A stretch of DNA of 64,000 bases from Bombilactobacillus mellifer. Lineage in GTDB: Bacteria > Bacillota > Bacilli > Lactobacillales > Lactobacillaceae. The stretch spans positions 124,001 through 188,000 of the forward strand of contig NZ_KQ034029.1 of the NCBI RefSeq assembly GCF_000970795.1, written 5' to 3'. Shown here in pieces: positions 51,558-60,429 of the stretch. Position 1 is the stretch's first letter, and each line of letters begins with the position of its first letter. The position numbers and the translations under genes were made by a program. A model generated the notes under the pieces. It saw nothing but the letters and a program-made list of their open reading frames with translations, was not told the DNA's origin and did no database searches.

Positions 51558-52454
51558 ATGAGTGCAACAGCAGATACTGATAATTCGGAATTAACCGGCA
51601 CCGACACTTCGGTGGCCAGAATTCCCCAACCTGATCCGATTACAAATAAGGATTTAATGAAGTCTTGGTTTGGCTGGTGGTGGGCCAATGAAGTTTCTCA
51701 TACCTTTGATCGGATGTTAGCGCCGGCTTTTTGTTTTGGATTAATTCCGACGCTACAAAAATTATATAAAGATCATGATGAACTAGCGAAAGCCTTTCAA
51801 AGACACTTATTATTTTTCAACACCCAGGCCACATGGGGCGGCGGTACTTTAACGGGAATTACCATTTCTTTAGAAGAAGCCCGGGCTAAAGCTCTCGCCA
51901 ATGGTGAAGAACCTATTTCAGAAGATATGATTAATAATACCAAAGTTGGCTTGATGGGCCCTCTGGCTGGTATTGGGGATTCCATTGATTCAGGTACCCT
52001 CCAATATATTTTTATTGCTATTTTTTTACCGTTTGCTAAACAAGGAAGTTTTTTAGGTGCTCTGCTACCTTTTATCTGTTTTGCCGGACTAACTTTTACT
52101 TATGGTTATTACTTTACCAAAATGGGGTATGCTTTGGGACGCTCAGCGGCTAAAGAAATTATGGCTGGTGGCCGCATGGCCGGAATTATTGATGGCTTAG
52201 GTGTCTTAGGGCTGTATATGATGGGGATTTTAGCTGGACAGTACATCAACATCAAAAGTTATTTAAAATTTTCTATCAGCGGTAAAGTATTTGACATTAA
52301 TGCTATCTTAAATCAAATTTTACCCGGACTTTTGCCATTATTAGCTGTGGTATTATTATATTGGTATTTCCAAAAACAAGGTCTCAAAATCACGCGGGGA
52401 TTGATTTATTTAACTCTCGTACTGATTGTTTTGAGTGCCTTCTACATTATTTAA
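51558..52454 (+). CDS. Mannose/fructose/sorbose-family PTS component IID
   Basis: 298 residues. Conserved KSWFGWWWANEVSHTFDRMLAP, HLLFFNTQ and the block NNTKVGLMGPLAGIGDSID are standard IID signatures, and the C-terminal third carries the transmembrane segments. Twelve bases after IIC, with AGGAGG at the start. The first ~30 residues are an acidic, Ser/Thr-rich extension not seen in many homologues. Confidence 0.93.
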   Translation: MSATADTDNSELTGTDTSVARIPQPDPITNKDLMKSWFGWWWANEVSHTFDRMLAPAFCFGLIPTLQKLYKDHDELAKAFQRHLLFFNTQATWGGGTLTGITISLEEARAKALANGEEPISEDMINNTKVGLMGPLAGIGDSIDSGTLQYIFIAIFLPFAKQGSFLGALLPFICFAGLTFTYGYYFTKMGYALGRSAAKEIMAGGRMAGIIDGLGVLGLYMMGILAGQYINIKSYLKFSISGKVFDINAILNQILPGLLPLLAVVLLYWYFQKQGLKITRGLIYLTLVLIVLSAFYII

Positions 52455-52472
52455 TAACCGGGAGGTTGAAAG

Positions 52473-52889
52473 ATGGTTAAACGAGCCTTTTTAGTAATTA
52501 CTCACGGCGATCTAGGCAGCGCCGCAGTCCAAAGTCTGGAACTTTTAATGGGTGAGCAAAAGAATCTCAGTGCCTTAGGATTGCACCCAGGAGAATCCGT
52601 AACTTCCTTGCGGGAACAAATCCAAACGCAATTACAAACCAATCAGCAAAATTATGACGAAACCGTTATTTTGGTGGATTTGCTAGGTGGGAGTCCTTCC
52701 AATGCTTCTCTTGCCACCTTAGCGCAATATCCTGATTTGAAAGTTATCACCGGTTTCAATTTACCTTTATTAATTAATTTATTAAATTTTACTGATCAAG
52801 AAGCTGATACACAAAAATTACTAACTGACTCGCTGAAAGTAGCCCAAGAGGGCTTACAAGTAATTGATAAAAATTATTTTAAAAAATAA
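52473..52889 (+). CDS. Mannose-family PTS component IIA
   Basis: 138 residues, cytoplasmic phosphocarrier. The phosphorylated histidine is His11 in VITHGDLGS, and DLLGGSPSNASL near residue 65-76 is conserved. Begins with ATG after GGAGG. Accepts phosphate from HPr and passes it to IIB. IIA and IIB are separate genes here, unlike the fused ManL/ManX of many lactobacilli. Confidence 0.92.
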   Translation: MVKRAFLVITHGDLGSAAVQSLELLMGEQKNLSALGLHPGESVTSLREQIQTQLQTNQQNYDETVILVDLLGGSPSNASLATLAQYPDLKVITGFNLPLLINLLNFTDQEADTQKLLTDSLKVAQEGLQVIDKNYFKK

Positions 52890-52928
52890 AAATTTTTCTT
52901 GATTGTACCAACTGATAGGAGGAGAACA

Positions 52929-53408
52929 ATGGGTAAAATTAATTTAGCACGGGTCGATGATCGCTTGATTCACGGACAAGTTATGACGAAGTGGACAAAG
53001 GGCTTAGGTACTAATTCGGTTTATGTCATTGATAATGCCACTGCGGCCGATGATTTTATGAAGGATATTTACATCAGCACTAATTCAACCGGTGGGCTGC
53101 GGATTAAAGTTTATTCTGCTGCCGAAGTTGGTACTCAATGGCAAAAAGATCACTTTGGAGACGATAAGGTAGTCCTGGTTTTTAAAAACATTAAAGAAGT
53201 TCTGGAAGCTCTTGCAGCGGGATTAGAAATTCAAACTTTAAACGTTGGCGGAATTGCTAAAAAATCGAATACTAAGTTTGTCATTCCGACCGTAGCTCTC
53301 AGTGAGGAAGACAAAAATGATCTGCAAAAACTCCATGAGCAAGGAATCGAGATCTTCTTTCAGACAGTTCCTGATTCTAAAAAAGTAGCTTATCAGACCG
53401 ACCTTTAA
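52929..53408 (+). CDS. Mannose-family PTS component IIB
   Basis: 159 residues. His15 in VDDRLIHGQVM is the phosphorylation site; NATAADDFMKDIY and LNVGGIAKK follow the family. The frame opens 30 bases earlier, but the ATG at 52929 has a strong AGGAGGAG and gives the family start MGKINLARVDDRLIHG. Last component of the PTS; phosphorylates the incoming sugar at IIC/IID. Confidence 0.93.
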   Translation: MGKINLARVDDRLIHGQVMTKWTKGLGTNSVYVIDNATAADDFMKDIYISTNSTGGLRIKVYSAAEVGTQWQKDHFGDDKVVLVFKNIKEVLEALAAGLEIQTLNVGGIAKKSNTKFVIPTVALSEEDKNDLQKLHEQGIEIFFQTVPDSKKVAYQTDL

Positions 53409-53445
53409 CGTCATTTCTCAAGATTCATCCTCCTAGGTACAAGTT

Positions 53446-53985
53446 ATGGACAATCAATTTGAAGTCTATCCTGACAAAATTAAGAACTATACTACTAGTT
53501 GCGTGTTTATTTTATTTGCCCTCAGTTTATTGAGTGTTAATACCTTTAAAACGGCGTTCTTGTTTAAAATGCTAGCGACATTTTTTGCACTTTTATTTGC
53601 GGGTTTTGCAATAAAAATCATTCGTACTATGCACATTCAAGTTCCGGATTATGTTATTAATAATCAGGGGGTAATCGATAATACAAAACATCCAGCGTTA
53701 ATCGTTCCTTGGAATGATATTTTAAAAATTGAAATTACCCCCAATAATACTGTTTGGCAAATCGGTATTATCGCGAAAAGTGTAGCTCACAATCGACAAC
53801 AGCAAGCTGCGGCTTTACAGACTAATTTAGTCACTAACGGTAATTTGGCTTTTTATTCAGTCATTATCGATGGTTTTCGCTATCGTTCGCAGACCTTTTT
53901 GCGCATATTTCAGGAACTTAAAAAACAGGGCTTACAGCATAACCCTCAAATTTTAATTACTGAACTAACACATTCTAAATTTTAA
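53446..53985 (+). CDS. STM3941-like membrane protein
   Basis: 179 residues: two transmembrane helices (about 20-35 and 42-60) followed by a C-terminal soluble domain of ~110 residues. VINNQGVIDNTKHPALIVPWNDILKIEIT resembles the PH-like domain pattern (Gly-x-x-D, then W-x-D-I) of the STM3941 family, and FLRIFQELKK ends it. Function unknown. Follows the PTS operon by 37 bases and may be its last gene; a strong terminator follows. Confidence 0.65.
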   Translation: MDNQFEVYPDKIKNYTTSCVFILFALSLLSVNTFKTAFLFKMLATFFALLFAGFAIKIIRTMHIQVPDYVINNQGVIDNTKHPALIVPWNDILKIEITPNNTVWQIGIIAKSVAHNRQQQAAALQTNLVTNGNLAFYSVIIDGFRYRSQTFLRIFQELKKQGLQHNPQILITELTHSKF

Positions 53986-54029
53986 TTCCAGTTTGGATAT
54001 CCAGTAAATGAAACCAGATTTATTTGCGG

Positions 54030-54061
54030 CTTGGGGCTTTTCAAAAAGTCCCAAGTTTTTT
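54030..54061 (+). terminator. Intrinsic terminator of the PTS operon
   Basis: CTTGGGGCTTT (54030-54040) and AAAGTCCCAAG (54045-54055) form an 11-bp stem with one G-U pair and a TCAA loop, then six T residues. Confidence 0.9.
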
Positions 54062-54089
54062 GCTGTATAAAAAAATTTTTATTTTTTTA

Positions 54090-54103
54090 TGAGAGCGTTA
54101 ACA
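54090..54103 (+). promoter_or_regulatory. Candidate cre box upstream of adhE
   Basis: TGAGAGCGTTAACA matches the cre consensus except at one base. It abuts the first Rex-like box, which suggests joint control by carbon source and redox state. Confidence 0.5.
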
Positions 54104-54106
54104 TTA

Positions 54107-54124
54107 TTGTGAAATCAATAACAA
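54107..54124 (+). promoter_or_regulatory. Rex-like box 1
   Basis: TTGTGAAATCAATAACAA: the left half is a perfect TTGTGAA Rex half-site and the right half ATAACAA matches TTCACAA at 5 of 7. 7-4-7 spacing is correct. Confidence 0.6.
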
Positions 54125-54170
54125 ATAACCTCAAAAGCTTTTATAGAGGTATCTTCCGCTATTTTTCTGA

Positions 54171-54188
54171 TTGTAATTTATTTCACAT
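54171..54188 (+). promoter_or_regulatory. Rex-like box 2
   Basis: TTGTAATTTATTTCACAT: left half resembles TTGTGAA, right half TTCACAT differs from TTCACAA by one base. 7-4-7 spacing. Confidence 0.55.
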
Positions 54189-54203
54189 GGTGTTACTCTT
54201 ACA

Positions 54204-54221
54204 TTGTTAATTAATTAACAA
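54204..54221 (+). promoter_or_regulatory. Rex-like box 3 (perfect palindrome)
   Basis: TTGTTAATTAATTAACAA is a perfect 18-base 7-4-7 palindrome that matches the Rex motif form TTGTTAANNNNTTAACAA. It lies about 28 bases before the adhE ATG. Confidence 0.65.
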
Positions 54222-54248
54222 TCAAAAATTAAAGGAGCTAACATTTCA

Positions 54249-56909
54249 ATGTCGCGGACAAAAACAACGTCAAATGAGACTTTTGTCAAGAAATCAAAAA
54301 CCATTTCGCAATTAGTCACTCACGCAGTAAAGGCTCAACAAACTTATGCCACTTATAGTCAAGAACAAGTTGATCAAATCGTGGCCGCCATGGCTTTGGC
54401 TGGTTCCAAGGCTGCTCTCTTGCTAGCCCATGAAGCCGTAGCAGAAACCGGTCGGGGTATTGTTGAAGATAAAGATACGAAAAACCGTTTTGCCACAGAA
54501 AACGTTTATCATACCATCAAAAATGAAAAAACAGTCGGTGTCATTAGTAAAGACGCCGTTGCAGGAAAAGTCGAAATTGCAGCTCCTTTAGGCGTCTTAG
54601 CGGGTATTGTTCCAACCACTAATCCTACTTCCACCACCATGTTTAAAGCTTTGATGGCTCTCAAGACACGCAATGCGATTATTTTTGCTTTCCATCCCCA
54701 GGCTCAAAAATGCTCGGTACATGCGGCTCAAATTGTTTATGAAGCGGCACGCCAGGCAGGGGCCCCGGCAGACATTATTCAGTGGATTGAAGAACCTTCG
54801 ATTGAACATACTACTGAACTAATTCAAAACCCTCAAATAGATACTATTTTGGCCACTGGTGGTCCTGGGATGGTCAAAGCCGCTTTACAATCCGGTAATC
54901 CGTCTTTAGGTGTGGGAGCCGGCAATGGAGCCGTTTTTGTGGACCATACCGCTAATTTAAAACGTGCAGTGGAAGATTTACTGCTCTCCAAACGGTTTGA
55001 TAACGGTATGATTTGCGCGACAGAAAATTCCGCAGTTGTCGAAGCACCTATTTATGATGCTTGGCTCCAACGGATGCAAGATCAAGGTGCTTATTTAGTT
55101 CCGAAAGCCGATTATCAAAAAGTAGCCGACTTTGTCTTTAATGATCGCCATGGAGTTAATGGGGCTGTAGCTGGCATGTCAGCTCGTTGGATCGCCCAAC
55201 ATGCCGGTATCGATTTACCTGCCGATAAGGATGTTTTGTTATTTGAACTGCAAGCCGACAATATCGGTGAAAAGCTGTCTTCCGAAAAACTCTCACCGCT
55301 TTTATCAGTCTATCAAGCGCAGGATCGCAATGACGGGATTCGCATCATTCAAAAATTATTAGCTTACCAAGGTGCCGGCCATAACTCGGTGATTCAGATC
55401 GGTTCGCAAGATGATCCTTTTGTGACGAAATTTGGCAACGCTCTGAATGCCACACGAATTATGGTGAATCAACCGGATTCACTCGGAGGAATTGGTGATA
55501 TTTATACCGATGCTTTGCGTCCAAGTTTGACTTTAGGAACCGGTTCGTGGGGGAAAAATTCATTGTCACATAATTTATCAACAAGAGATCTGCTTAATAT
55601 CAAAACCATCGCCAAAAGACGCACTCGACCACAGTGGATTCGCTTACCACACAAAATTTATTATGAAAAGAATTCTATTTCTTACTTACAGGATTTAACC
55701 AATATTTCCCGGGCTTTAATTGTCGCGGATCCAGGAATGGTTAAGTTTGGCTTTGTGGACAAAGTAACTGGACAATTGGCCTGCCAAGATCATGAGATTA
55801 AAGTCTCGATTTATGGAACCGTGCAACCTGATCCCACTTTAGGACAAACTATTGCCATTGCTCAACAAATGGCCCAATTCCAACCAGATACTATTATTGC
55901 TGTCGGTGGAGGTTCCGCCTTGGATGCCGCCAAAATTTCCCGATTTATTTATGAATATTCTTTCGATCGCCCAGGCTTTTTAGATCAATATGAAAATGTC
56001 AGCCAATTATTCTCTAAATTACAACAAAAGTTTATTGATATTCGCAAGCGTATTGTTAAGTTTGACCCCCAAACTCATACCCAATTAATCGCTATTCCTA
56101 CTACCTCAGGTACCGGCTCGGAGGTAACGCCTTTTGCGGTCATTACCGATGATTATACTCATATTAAATACCCGCTGGCCGACTACGAATTAACACCACA
56201 AATTGCCATCATTGATCCAGCCTTTGTGATGACCGTTCCTCAGCGCACTGTTGCTTGGTCGGGCTTGGATGCTTTATCGCATGCCCTGGAATCTTATGTA
56301 TCCGTGATGGCTTCCGAGTATACTCGTCCCTGGGCTCTTCAAGCCATCAAATTAATTTTTGAAAATCTGGAAGACTCGTATAACTATAATCCGCAAAAGC
56401 CTACTTTAAGAGGTGAACAGGCGCGTGAGAACATGCATAATGCCGCAACTTTAGCCGGAATGTCTTTTGCACAAGCCTTTTTAGGAATTAACCACTCCTT
56501 GGCTCATAAAACTGGTGGTGAATTTGGTTTACCCCATGGCTTAGCCATTTCAATTGCTATGCAGCATGTGATTCGCTTTAATGGTGTCAGTGGTAAAGTG
56601 AAACGCACTCCTTTCCCTCGTTACGATGTTTATCGGGCGCAAAGTGACTATGCAGATATTGCGCGATTTATCGGTCTGAATGGATCCAGTGATGCAGAAT
56701 TAGTTGATAAACTATGTCAAAAAATTGACCGACTCATGCATGCTGTCAATGTTGAACCGAAATTATCGGCCAATGGAGTCACCAAAAAACAATTCCAAGA
56801 TGCCTTAGACAAGTTAGTAGACTTGGTTTATCAAGATCAATGCACTCCCGCCAACCCGCGGCAACCCAGCCTACAAGAAATTAGACAGTTACTGATCGAT
56901 CAATTTTAA
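54249..56909 (+). CDS. adhE: Bifunctional acetaldehyde-CoA / alcohol dehydrogenase
   Basis: Converts acetyl-CoA to acetaldehyde and ethanol, regenerating NAD+. 886 residues. The N-terminal aldehyde dehydrogenase half carries the catalytic cysteine in GMICATENS (Cys256) and the PTTNPTSTTMFKAL cofactor region. The C-terminal iron alcohol dehydrogenase half has the NAD motif GGGSALDAAK near residue 553 and the metal histidines in LSHALESY and NHSLAHKTGGEFGLPHG. Both active sites are intact. Monocistronic, with AAAGGAG before the ATG and three Rex-like boxes plus a cre box upstream, consistent with redox and carbon control. Confidence 0.97.
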   Translation: MSRTKTTSNETFVKKSKTISQLVTHAVKAQQTYATYSQEQVDQIVAAMALAGSKAALLLAHEAVAETGRGIVEDKDTKNRFATENVYHTIKNEKTVGVISKDAVAGKVEIAAPLGVLAGIVPTTNPTSTTMFKALMALKTRNAIIFAFHPQAQKCSVHAAQIVYEAARQAGAPADIIQWIEEPSIEHTTELIQNPQIDTILATGGPGMVKAALQSGNPSLGVGAGNGAVFVDHTANLKRAVEDLLLSKRFDNGMICATENSAVVEAPIYDAWLQRMQDQGAYLVPKADYQKVADFVFNDRHGVNGAVAGMSARWIAQHAGIDLPADKDVLLFELQADNIGEKLSSEKLSPLLSVYQAQDRNDGIRIIQKLLAYQGAGHNSVIQIGSQDDPFVTKFGNALNATRIMVNQPDSLGGIGDIYTDALRPSLTLGTGSWGKNSLSHNLSTRDLLNIKTIAKRRTRPQWIRLPHKIYYEKNSISYLQDLTNISRALIVADPGMVKFGFVDKVTGQLACQDHEIKVSIYGTVQPDPTLGQTIAIAQQMAQFQPDTIIAVGGGSALDAAKISRFIYEYSFDRPGFLDQYENVSQLFSKLQQKFIDIRKRIVKFDPQTHTQLIAIPTTSGTGSEVTPFAVITDDYTHIKYPLADYELTPQIAIIDPAFVMTVPQRTVAWSGLDALSHALESYVSVMASEYTRPWALQAIKLIFENLEDSYNYNPQKPTLRGEQARENMHNAATLAGMSFAQAFLGINHSLAHKTGGEFGLPHGLAISIAMQHVIRFNGVSGKVKRTPFPRYDVYRAQSDYADIARFIGLNGSSDAELVDKLCQKIDRLMHAVNVEPKLSANGVTKKQFQDALDKLVDLVYQDQCTPANPRQPSLQEIRQLLIDQF

Positions 56910-56988
56910 AATTTTTTACTTTCACCTACCAGATCAACCAAAATCAATAAGTTTATAACCATTAAGAACATGTGTCCAATGAATTGCC

Positions 56989-57023
56989 AAGCTTAACTAC
57001 AAAATTGTGGTTAAGCTTTTTGA
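56989..57023 (+). terminator. Intrinsic terminator of adhE
   Basis: AAGCTTAAC (56989-56997) and GTTAAGCTT (57010-57018), then TTTTG. Stem is perfect with a 12-base loop. Confidence 0.8.
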
Positions 57024-57224
57024 ATTGGTTTTTATAACTAACTTTAAAGCGTGCTCATCCCACAAGAGGCCACAAATTCTCTTCTGAAGCCAAGTTCCCA
57101 ACGCTTACAGCTAATAATAAATAACCCGCCATTTTGCGACCGCAAAACTAAAAAGGTTAGCAAACTAGGGCCTCTCATCAAATCCAGCCACTTTTCTGTA
57201 AAGAAATATCACTGCCAACCAAAA

Positions 57225-57260
57225 AAACAACGACTCAACCAAAAGGTCAAGTCGTTGTTT
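57225..57260 (-). terminator. Terminator of the amino acid ABC operon
   Basis: AAACAACGACT (57225-57235) and AGTCGTTGTTT (57250-57260) with further partial pairing AACC/GGT; on minus seven T residues follow. Confidence 0.88.
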
Positions 57261-57278
57261 CTCTTGAATTACGGCTTT

Positions 57279-57932
57279 TTAAGCTAACCGGCGATCAATG
57301 AAATTACCTAACAGCGATAAACTGAAACAGATAATAAAATATAACACCGCTAAGGCCGCAAACATCGGCAAAATATAGTTGGCATTTTGTCCATAGACTA
57401 CTTGTGCATGTTGCATTAGCTCCGGCACCACAATAATCGTGGCCAGCGAAGTATCCTTAATCAACGATACGAATTGACTAATAATCGCCGGAATCATTTT
57501 TTTATAGGCTTGCGGTAAAATAATATACCATAAAGCCTGCACAAAACTCATACCGACAGAACGGGCTCCTTCCATTTGACCAACATCTACCGCATTCAGA
57601 CCCGAACGTACAATTTCTGCTAACATCATAGATTCAAAAACTGTCATGGCAATAATTGCAGCGGGAATTGTTTCCGGTTTAAACCCAAAATTAGGTAAGC
57701 CAAAGTAAGTAAAGAAAATAATTAACAGTAACGGTAAATTGCGAATAATATCAATTATAAATCCGACTACCGCAGATAAATATTTAATCCGTGAATAGCG
57801 GATAATCCCAAAAACGGAACCGATAATAAAACTTAATAATACTGAAACGACGGAAATCAAAACCGTTACTTCCAAACCCATCAATAAAAAACGAATATTC
57901 ATCCAAGAATATGCATTAATCCAATTCTGCAT
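57279..57932 (-). CDS. Amino acid ABC transporter permease 2 (glutamine/glutamate type)
   Basis: 217 residues, five transmembrane segments. RSGLNAVDVGQMEGARSVGMSFVQALWYIILPQA is the EAA loop of polar amino acid permeases. Last gene of the four-gene unit (ATPase, binding protein, permease, permease). Pairs with the permease just upstream. Confidence 0.92.
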   Translation of the reverse strand: MQNWINAYSWMNIRFLLMGLEVTVLISVVSVLLSFIIGSVFGIIRYSRIKYLSAVVGFIIDIIRNLPLLLIIFFTYFGLPNFGFKPETIPAAIIAMTVFESMMLAEIVRSGLNAVDVGQMEGARSVGMSFVQALWYIILPQAYKKMIPAIISQFVSLIKDTSLATIIVVPELMQHAQVVYGQNANYILPMFAALAVLYFIICFSLSLLGNFIDRRLA

Positions 57933-57947
57933 ACGCGGCCACCTCCT

Positions 57948-58586
57948 TTACGCAGTCCTTTTTTCTAAATAACGCATATAATAGCTTAATGGCAAAGTAA
58001 TAATCAGATACAATAAGCCGACTACAAAGTAACTATTAATAGTGTCAAAAGTTGCCGAAGCAATCGAGTTGGCTTGGTACATTAAATCAAAACCAGCCAC
58101 AAAAGCTAATACGGAGGAATTTTTAACGAGATTAATAAATTGATTGCCTAATGGTGGAATCACAATTTTGACAGCCTGGGGCAAAATAATATATCGCATA
58201 GCCTGCCAATAAGTCATCCCTACTGAGCGGGCTCCTTCCATTTGACCATTATCCACAGATTGGATTCCAGCCCGAATAGTTTCGGCAATAAAGGCTGAAG
58301 TATATAAAGTCAGACCAATGGTTCCTGCTGTAAAACCGTTAATTTTGACCAAATACATCGGAATTACTAAATAAAAAAACATCGTAATTACTAGTAAAGG
58401 AATGTTCCGAAAAATTTCCACGTAAGTTCGGCCAATCATTCGACAAACTTTATTAGGCAAAACTTCCATGAGCGCAAAGGCCGCGCCAATAATTAAACTA
58501 AATAACAATGCTAAAAGACTCGAGAAGATCGTCCAGCCAAACCCCACTAGGAGTTGGTGACTATAATGAGTAAAAATATTAATCAT
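57948..58586 (-). CDS. Amino acid ABC transporter permease 1 (glutamine/glutamate type)
   Basis: 212 residues with five transmembrane segments and the EAA loop RAGIQSVDNGQMEGARSVGMTYWQAMRYIILPQA, nearly the same as in permease 2, which points to an ancient duplication. Its start overlaps the end of the binding-protein gene by 4 bases. Confidence 0.92.
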   Translation of the reverse strand: MINIFTHYSHQLLVGFGWTIFSSLLALLFSLIIGAAFALMEVLPNKVCRMIGRTYVEIFRNIPLLVITMFFYLVIPMYLVKINGFTAGTIGLTLYTSAFIAETIRAGIQSVDNGQMEGARSVGMTYWQAMRYIILPQAVKIVIPPLGNQFINLVKNSSVLAFVAGFDLMYQANSIASATFDTINSYFVVGLLYLIITLPLSYYMRYLEKRTA

Positions 58587-59401
58587 TTGCTATACAACTC
58601 CTTATAGTTAAAGCCTGGCACTTGGCCAAACCATTTTTTAATTAAACGATTATATTCACCATCAGCTTTAATTTCATCAATAGCTTGATTAACCGCTTTT
58701 ACAAAACTTTTTTGATGTTTATTAATGGCTACCCCATAGGGTTCTTTGGTAAAGGTTCCGCCCCGCACCTCATAACCGGGGTTTTGAACGGCTAACCCAT
58801 ATAAGATGCCATTATCAGTGGTCATAGCTTCACCTTGTTTGGATTTCAACGCATTCATAGCCTGGGCATAATCTTGTAATTCTAAAACTTTGGCCTTCGG
58901 TGAAGCTTTTTTAACATTATCCACAGAATTAGCCCCGACAACTCCTAAAATGGTATGTCCATTTAAATGGTAAGCATCCTGGATTGGAGAATTCTTAGGT
59001 ACTAATAAGGATTGGCCCGCATTGAAATAAACTTTCGAAAAGTCCACCGTTTTTTGACGTTCAGGGGTAATCGTCATAGTGGCAATGACTGCATCGACAT
59101 TGCCATTTTTTAACAATGGGATTCGTGATTGGGAAGTCACCGTTACAAAATCGGCATGACCTTTGGGTCCCAAAATATGCTTGGTAATGAGCTTTGCCAT
59201 ATCTACGTCAAAGCCTTTTTGTTGTCCATCTTTGACATCAATTAAACCAAATAACCGGACGTCTCCTTTCACGCCCCAAGTGATCGTATTAGCTTGTTTA
59301 GCATTTTCTAAAACCGATTGCTGGGAAAGACTTTGACCACAACCGGTCAATAAAAAGGTCCACAAAACCAAGGAGAACAACCAAAATTTTTTTCGCATCA
59401 T
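58583..59401 (-). CDS. Amino acid ABC transporter substrate-binding lipoprotein
   Basis: 272 residues. Signal peptide with lipobox LLTGC. Family-3 binding protein core: GFDVDMAKLITKHIL, DAVIATMTITPERQKTVDFSKVYF and GANSVDNVKKASPKAK. ATMTITPERQ favours a glutamine/glutamate/arginine binder. The second codon ATG could also start. It delivers the ligand to the two permeases downstream. Cotranscribed with the ATPase gene. Confidence 0.9.
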   Translation of the reverse strand: MMRKKFWLFSLVLWTFLLTGCGQSLSQQSVLENAKQANTITWGVKGDVRLFGLIDVKDGQQKGFDVDMAKLITKHILGPKGHADFVTVTSQSRIPLLKNGNVDAVIATMTITPERQKTVDFSKVYFNAGQSLLVPKNSPIQDAYHLNGHTILGVVGANSVDNVKKASPKAKVLELQDYAQAMNALKSKQGEAMTTDNGILYGLAVQNPGYEVRGGTFTKEPYGVAINKHQKSFVKAVNQAIDEIKADGEYNRLIKKWFGQVPGFNYKELYSK

Positions 59402-59416
59402 GAGTCCTCCTTTTAT

Positions 59417-60154
59417 TTAATGGGTAATAATCTTGCTTAAAAATTGTTGTGCCCGTTCTGTTTTCGGTTGCCGGAAAAACTCCGTTTTATCGTCGTCTTC
59501 CACCACTCGACCATCATCCATAAAAATAACTCGATTGGCCACTTCTTTGGCAAAGCCCATTTCATGCGTCACAATTAAAGAAGTCATCGCACTATCCGAG
59601 GTGATTTTTTTAATAACTTGTAAAACATCATCAATCATTTCTGGATCTAGAGCCGAAGTGGGTTCATCAAATAATAACAGCTTGGGACGCATTGCCAAAG
59701 AACGGGCAATCGCCACCCGCTGCTGTTGTCCTCCGGAAATTTGAGAAGGCATATTGGCAGCTTTGGACTCTAAACCTACCATTTTTAATAGCGACAGCGC
59801 CCGTTGGCGATTTTCATCTTCAGGAATATGGCTCACAATCCGTGGCGCCAGCATTACGTTTTCTAAGACAGTTTTATTGGCATATAAATAAAAATGTTGA
59901 AACACCATCCCTACATCTGTCCGCAAGCGATTGACATCTGTTTTAGGAGAAGAAAGGTCTTGGTTGTTTACAATTAAACTACCATTCTGAATCGACTCCA
60001 GTCCGTTCACCGTTCGCACTAAAGTACTCTTGCCTGATCCAGATGGTCCAATGAGTACAACCGTCTCGCCCTCATCGATCTCCAAATTAATATCTTTCAA
60101 AGCATGGAATTGACCATAATATTTTTGAACATCATGGAATTCGATCATCGACAT
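59417..60154 (-). CDS. glnQ: Amino acid ABC transporter ATP-binding protein
   Basis: 245 residues. Walker A GPSGSGKST near residue 37, VGMVFQHFYLYANKTVLENV, signature [17 protein letters not shown], Walker B LLLFDEPTSALDPE, H-loop VTHEMGFA. The open frame begins with GTG at 60163, but AAGGAG is spaced 8 bases from the ATG at 60154, giving MSMIEFHDVQ. First gene of the transporter operon; a TTGACA -35 lies at 60202-60197 on minus. Confidence 0.93.
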   Translation of the reverse strand: MSMIEFHDVQKYYGQFHALKDINLEIDEGETVVLIGPSGSGKSTLVRTVNGLESIQNGSLIVNNQDLSSPKTDVNRLRTDVGMVFQHFYLYANKTVLENVMLAPRIVSHIPEDENRQRALSLLKMVGLESKAANMPSQISGGQQQRVAIARSLAMRPKLLLFDEPTSALDPEMIDDVLQVIKKITSDSAMTSLIVTHEMGFAKEVANRVIFMDDGRVVEDDDKTEFFRQPKTERAQQFLSKIITH

Positions 60155-60429
60155 TATTCTCACTCCTTCAAATTAGTATTAGTAACATTTTAAACTTGTC
60201 AAAGTAAAATATGCAATAATTATTATCAATCCTTAAGGGTTGGAATCTCAATAGTGATGCTTTTGGCCGATTTTTTTTAATAAAAATCATATTTTTTGCT
60301 ATTTGATGGGCTAATCCTGGGATAACTATCTTTCTTGAATGGAGAATGTGCTAATTTTTATGTTCAGACTTGCAAATTTGCAGTATACTGGTTATCGTTT
60401 GTGAATTAAAGCTGTTCGGAGGTTTGTCA

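Larger units (their letters stand above)
56910..57278. other. 369-base gap with two terminators
   Basis: Contains the adhE terminator (56989-57023) and the terminator of the amino acid ABC operon (57225-57260). The region between shows no gene; an open frame at 57051-57287 runs through the second hairpin and is not protein-like. Confidence 0.6.

Noticed and set aside
57051-57287. 78-codon plus-strand ORF
   Set aside because: Runs through an intrinsic terminator and into the permease gene; no ribosome site and not protein-like.
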